Shown piece after piece: positions 31,313 to 31,835 of a stretch of 31,835 nucleotides of DNA. The stretch lies in NCBI GenBank assembly GCA_036897625.1, contig JAYMTA010000305.1:1-31835 (forward strand), written 5' to 3'. The notes beneath the pieces are model-generated. The model was not told the origin of the DNA, did not search any database, and saw only the letters and a list, made by a program, of their open reading frames with translations. Numbering within the stretch: position 1 is the stretch's first letter; the number at the start of each line of letters is the position of its first letter. This stretch comes from Pelargonium cotyledonis (taxonomy: Eukaryota > Streptophyta > Magnoliopsida > Geraniales > Geraniaceae). The position numbers and the translations under genes were made by a program.

Positions 31313-31835
31313 ATTAAATTAAATTAAATATGGTTCCATCTAATTCAAATTTCTTTCGGATCAGATTGAAATTTATGTATGCAAATCTGAATTCGAAAAC
31401 ATAAATTTAAATCCTATACGAAGTTCGAATCGTTACAACTGATTTTGAATGTATATACATGTGTGTGTCTATATATATGTGTTAATTAAATTCAATTTCA
31501 TCTAATCCGAACTTTTTTCGGATCGGATTCGATTTTATGTTTATATATTCGAATTCAAAACCATAAATTCAAATTCAATGAGAAATTTGAATTGTCACAA
31601 TTAATTTTGAATGTACATATGTGTGGGGGTATGTGGATATATAAGTTAATTAAATTCAAAATTCGATTTCATTTAACCCAAACTCCTTCGAGATCATATT
31701 TGAATTATAAATTCGAATTGAAAACATAAACTCAAACCCGATGCAAAATTTGAATCGTCACAACTGGTTTTGAATGTACATGTATGTGTGTGTGTGAAAT
31801 TCGAATACGAAATTGGTTTCAAAATTTTGTTTTTT
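31313..31835. repeat. Diverged tandem repeat, period about 163 bp, running off the window
   Basis: At least three successive copies align. The anchor ttttgaatgta lies at 31443, 31605 and 31768, giving spacings of 162 and 163. A second anchor, ttaattaaatt, begins copies at 31482 and 31646, with a degenerate one near 31315. Other shared words are a ...tcggatc... block, ...cgaattc.aaaac.ataaa... and ...tttgaatcgtcacaa.... Each copy ends in a TG-rich run (gtgtgtgtg). Copies have drifted considerably. The array continues past 31835, so its size is unknown. Confidence 0.75.

Overview
The window is nuclear DNA from a flowering plant, most likely a core eudicot. The evidence is AT-rich intergenic DNA, short GT-AG introns, a plant-type cytosolic GAPDH with 12 coding exons, a plant ABCC transporter, a plastid-type 3-oxoacyl-ACP reductase with an N-terminal leader, a PPR gene relic, and MITE/SINE-like insertions. 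I cannot name the species from sequence alone.

Layout. Positions 1-5600 hold no gene I can support: a G-box-rich repeat at the left edge, a Stowaway-like MITE (about 1199-1447), an isolated promoter-like island rich in CACGTG (3481-3928) and a 64-bp duplication (4762-4884). A complete ABCC transporter gene follows on + (6030-11264; 10 coding exons, 1464 aa). Next on + are cytosolic GAPDH (12886-15833; 12 coding exons, 338 aa), a decayed PPR gene (17243-18759) and a two-exon ankyrin-repeat gene (21316-23573; 657 aa). On the minus strand lie a single-exon TLC-domain membrane protein (24374-25132) and a plastid 3-oxoacyl-ACP reductase (25877-29180; 11 exons, 329 aa). The right end has a poly(A)-tailed retroposon 3' end (about 30091-30566) and at least three diverged copies of a roughly 163-bp tandem repeat that runs off the window.

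The genes do not form an operon-like system. They are ordinary housekeeping or family genes: vacuolar/plasma-membrane export (ABCC), glycolysis (GAPC), RNA processing in organelles (the dead PPR), protein interaction (ankyrin), membrane-lipid related (TLC) and plastid fatty-acid synthesis (KAR). From memory, the order GAPC - PPR - ankyrin matches Arabidopsis At3g04120 - At3g04130 - At3g04140, so this looks like a conserved block in which the PPR member has died.

Exon boundaries were worked out by hand from reading-frame continuity, GT-AG (one GC-AG) sites and knowledge of the families. All exon sums are in frame. The most notable observations are a SINE-like insertion at the TLC stop codon whose target-site duplication copies the stop codon, the PPR pseudogene inside the conserved block, the isolated G-box/I-box island, and the right-edge tandem array. 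I found no evidence for a wholly new biological system.
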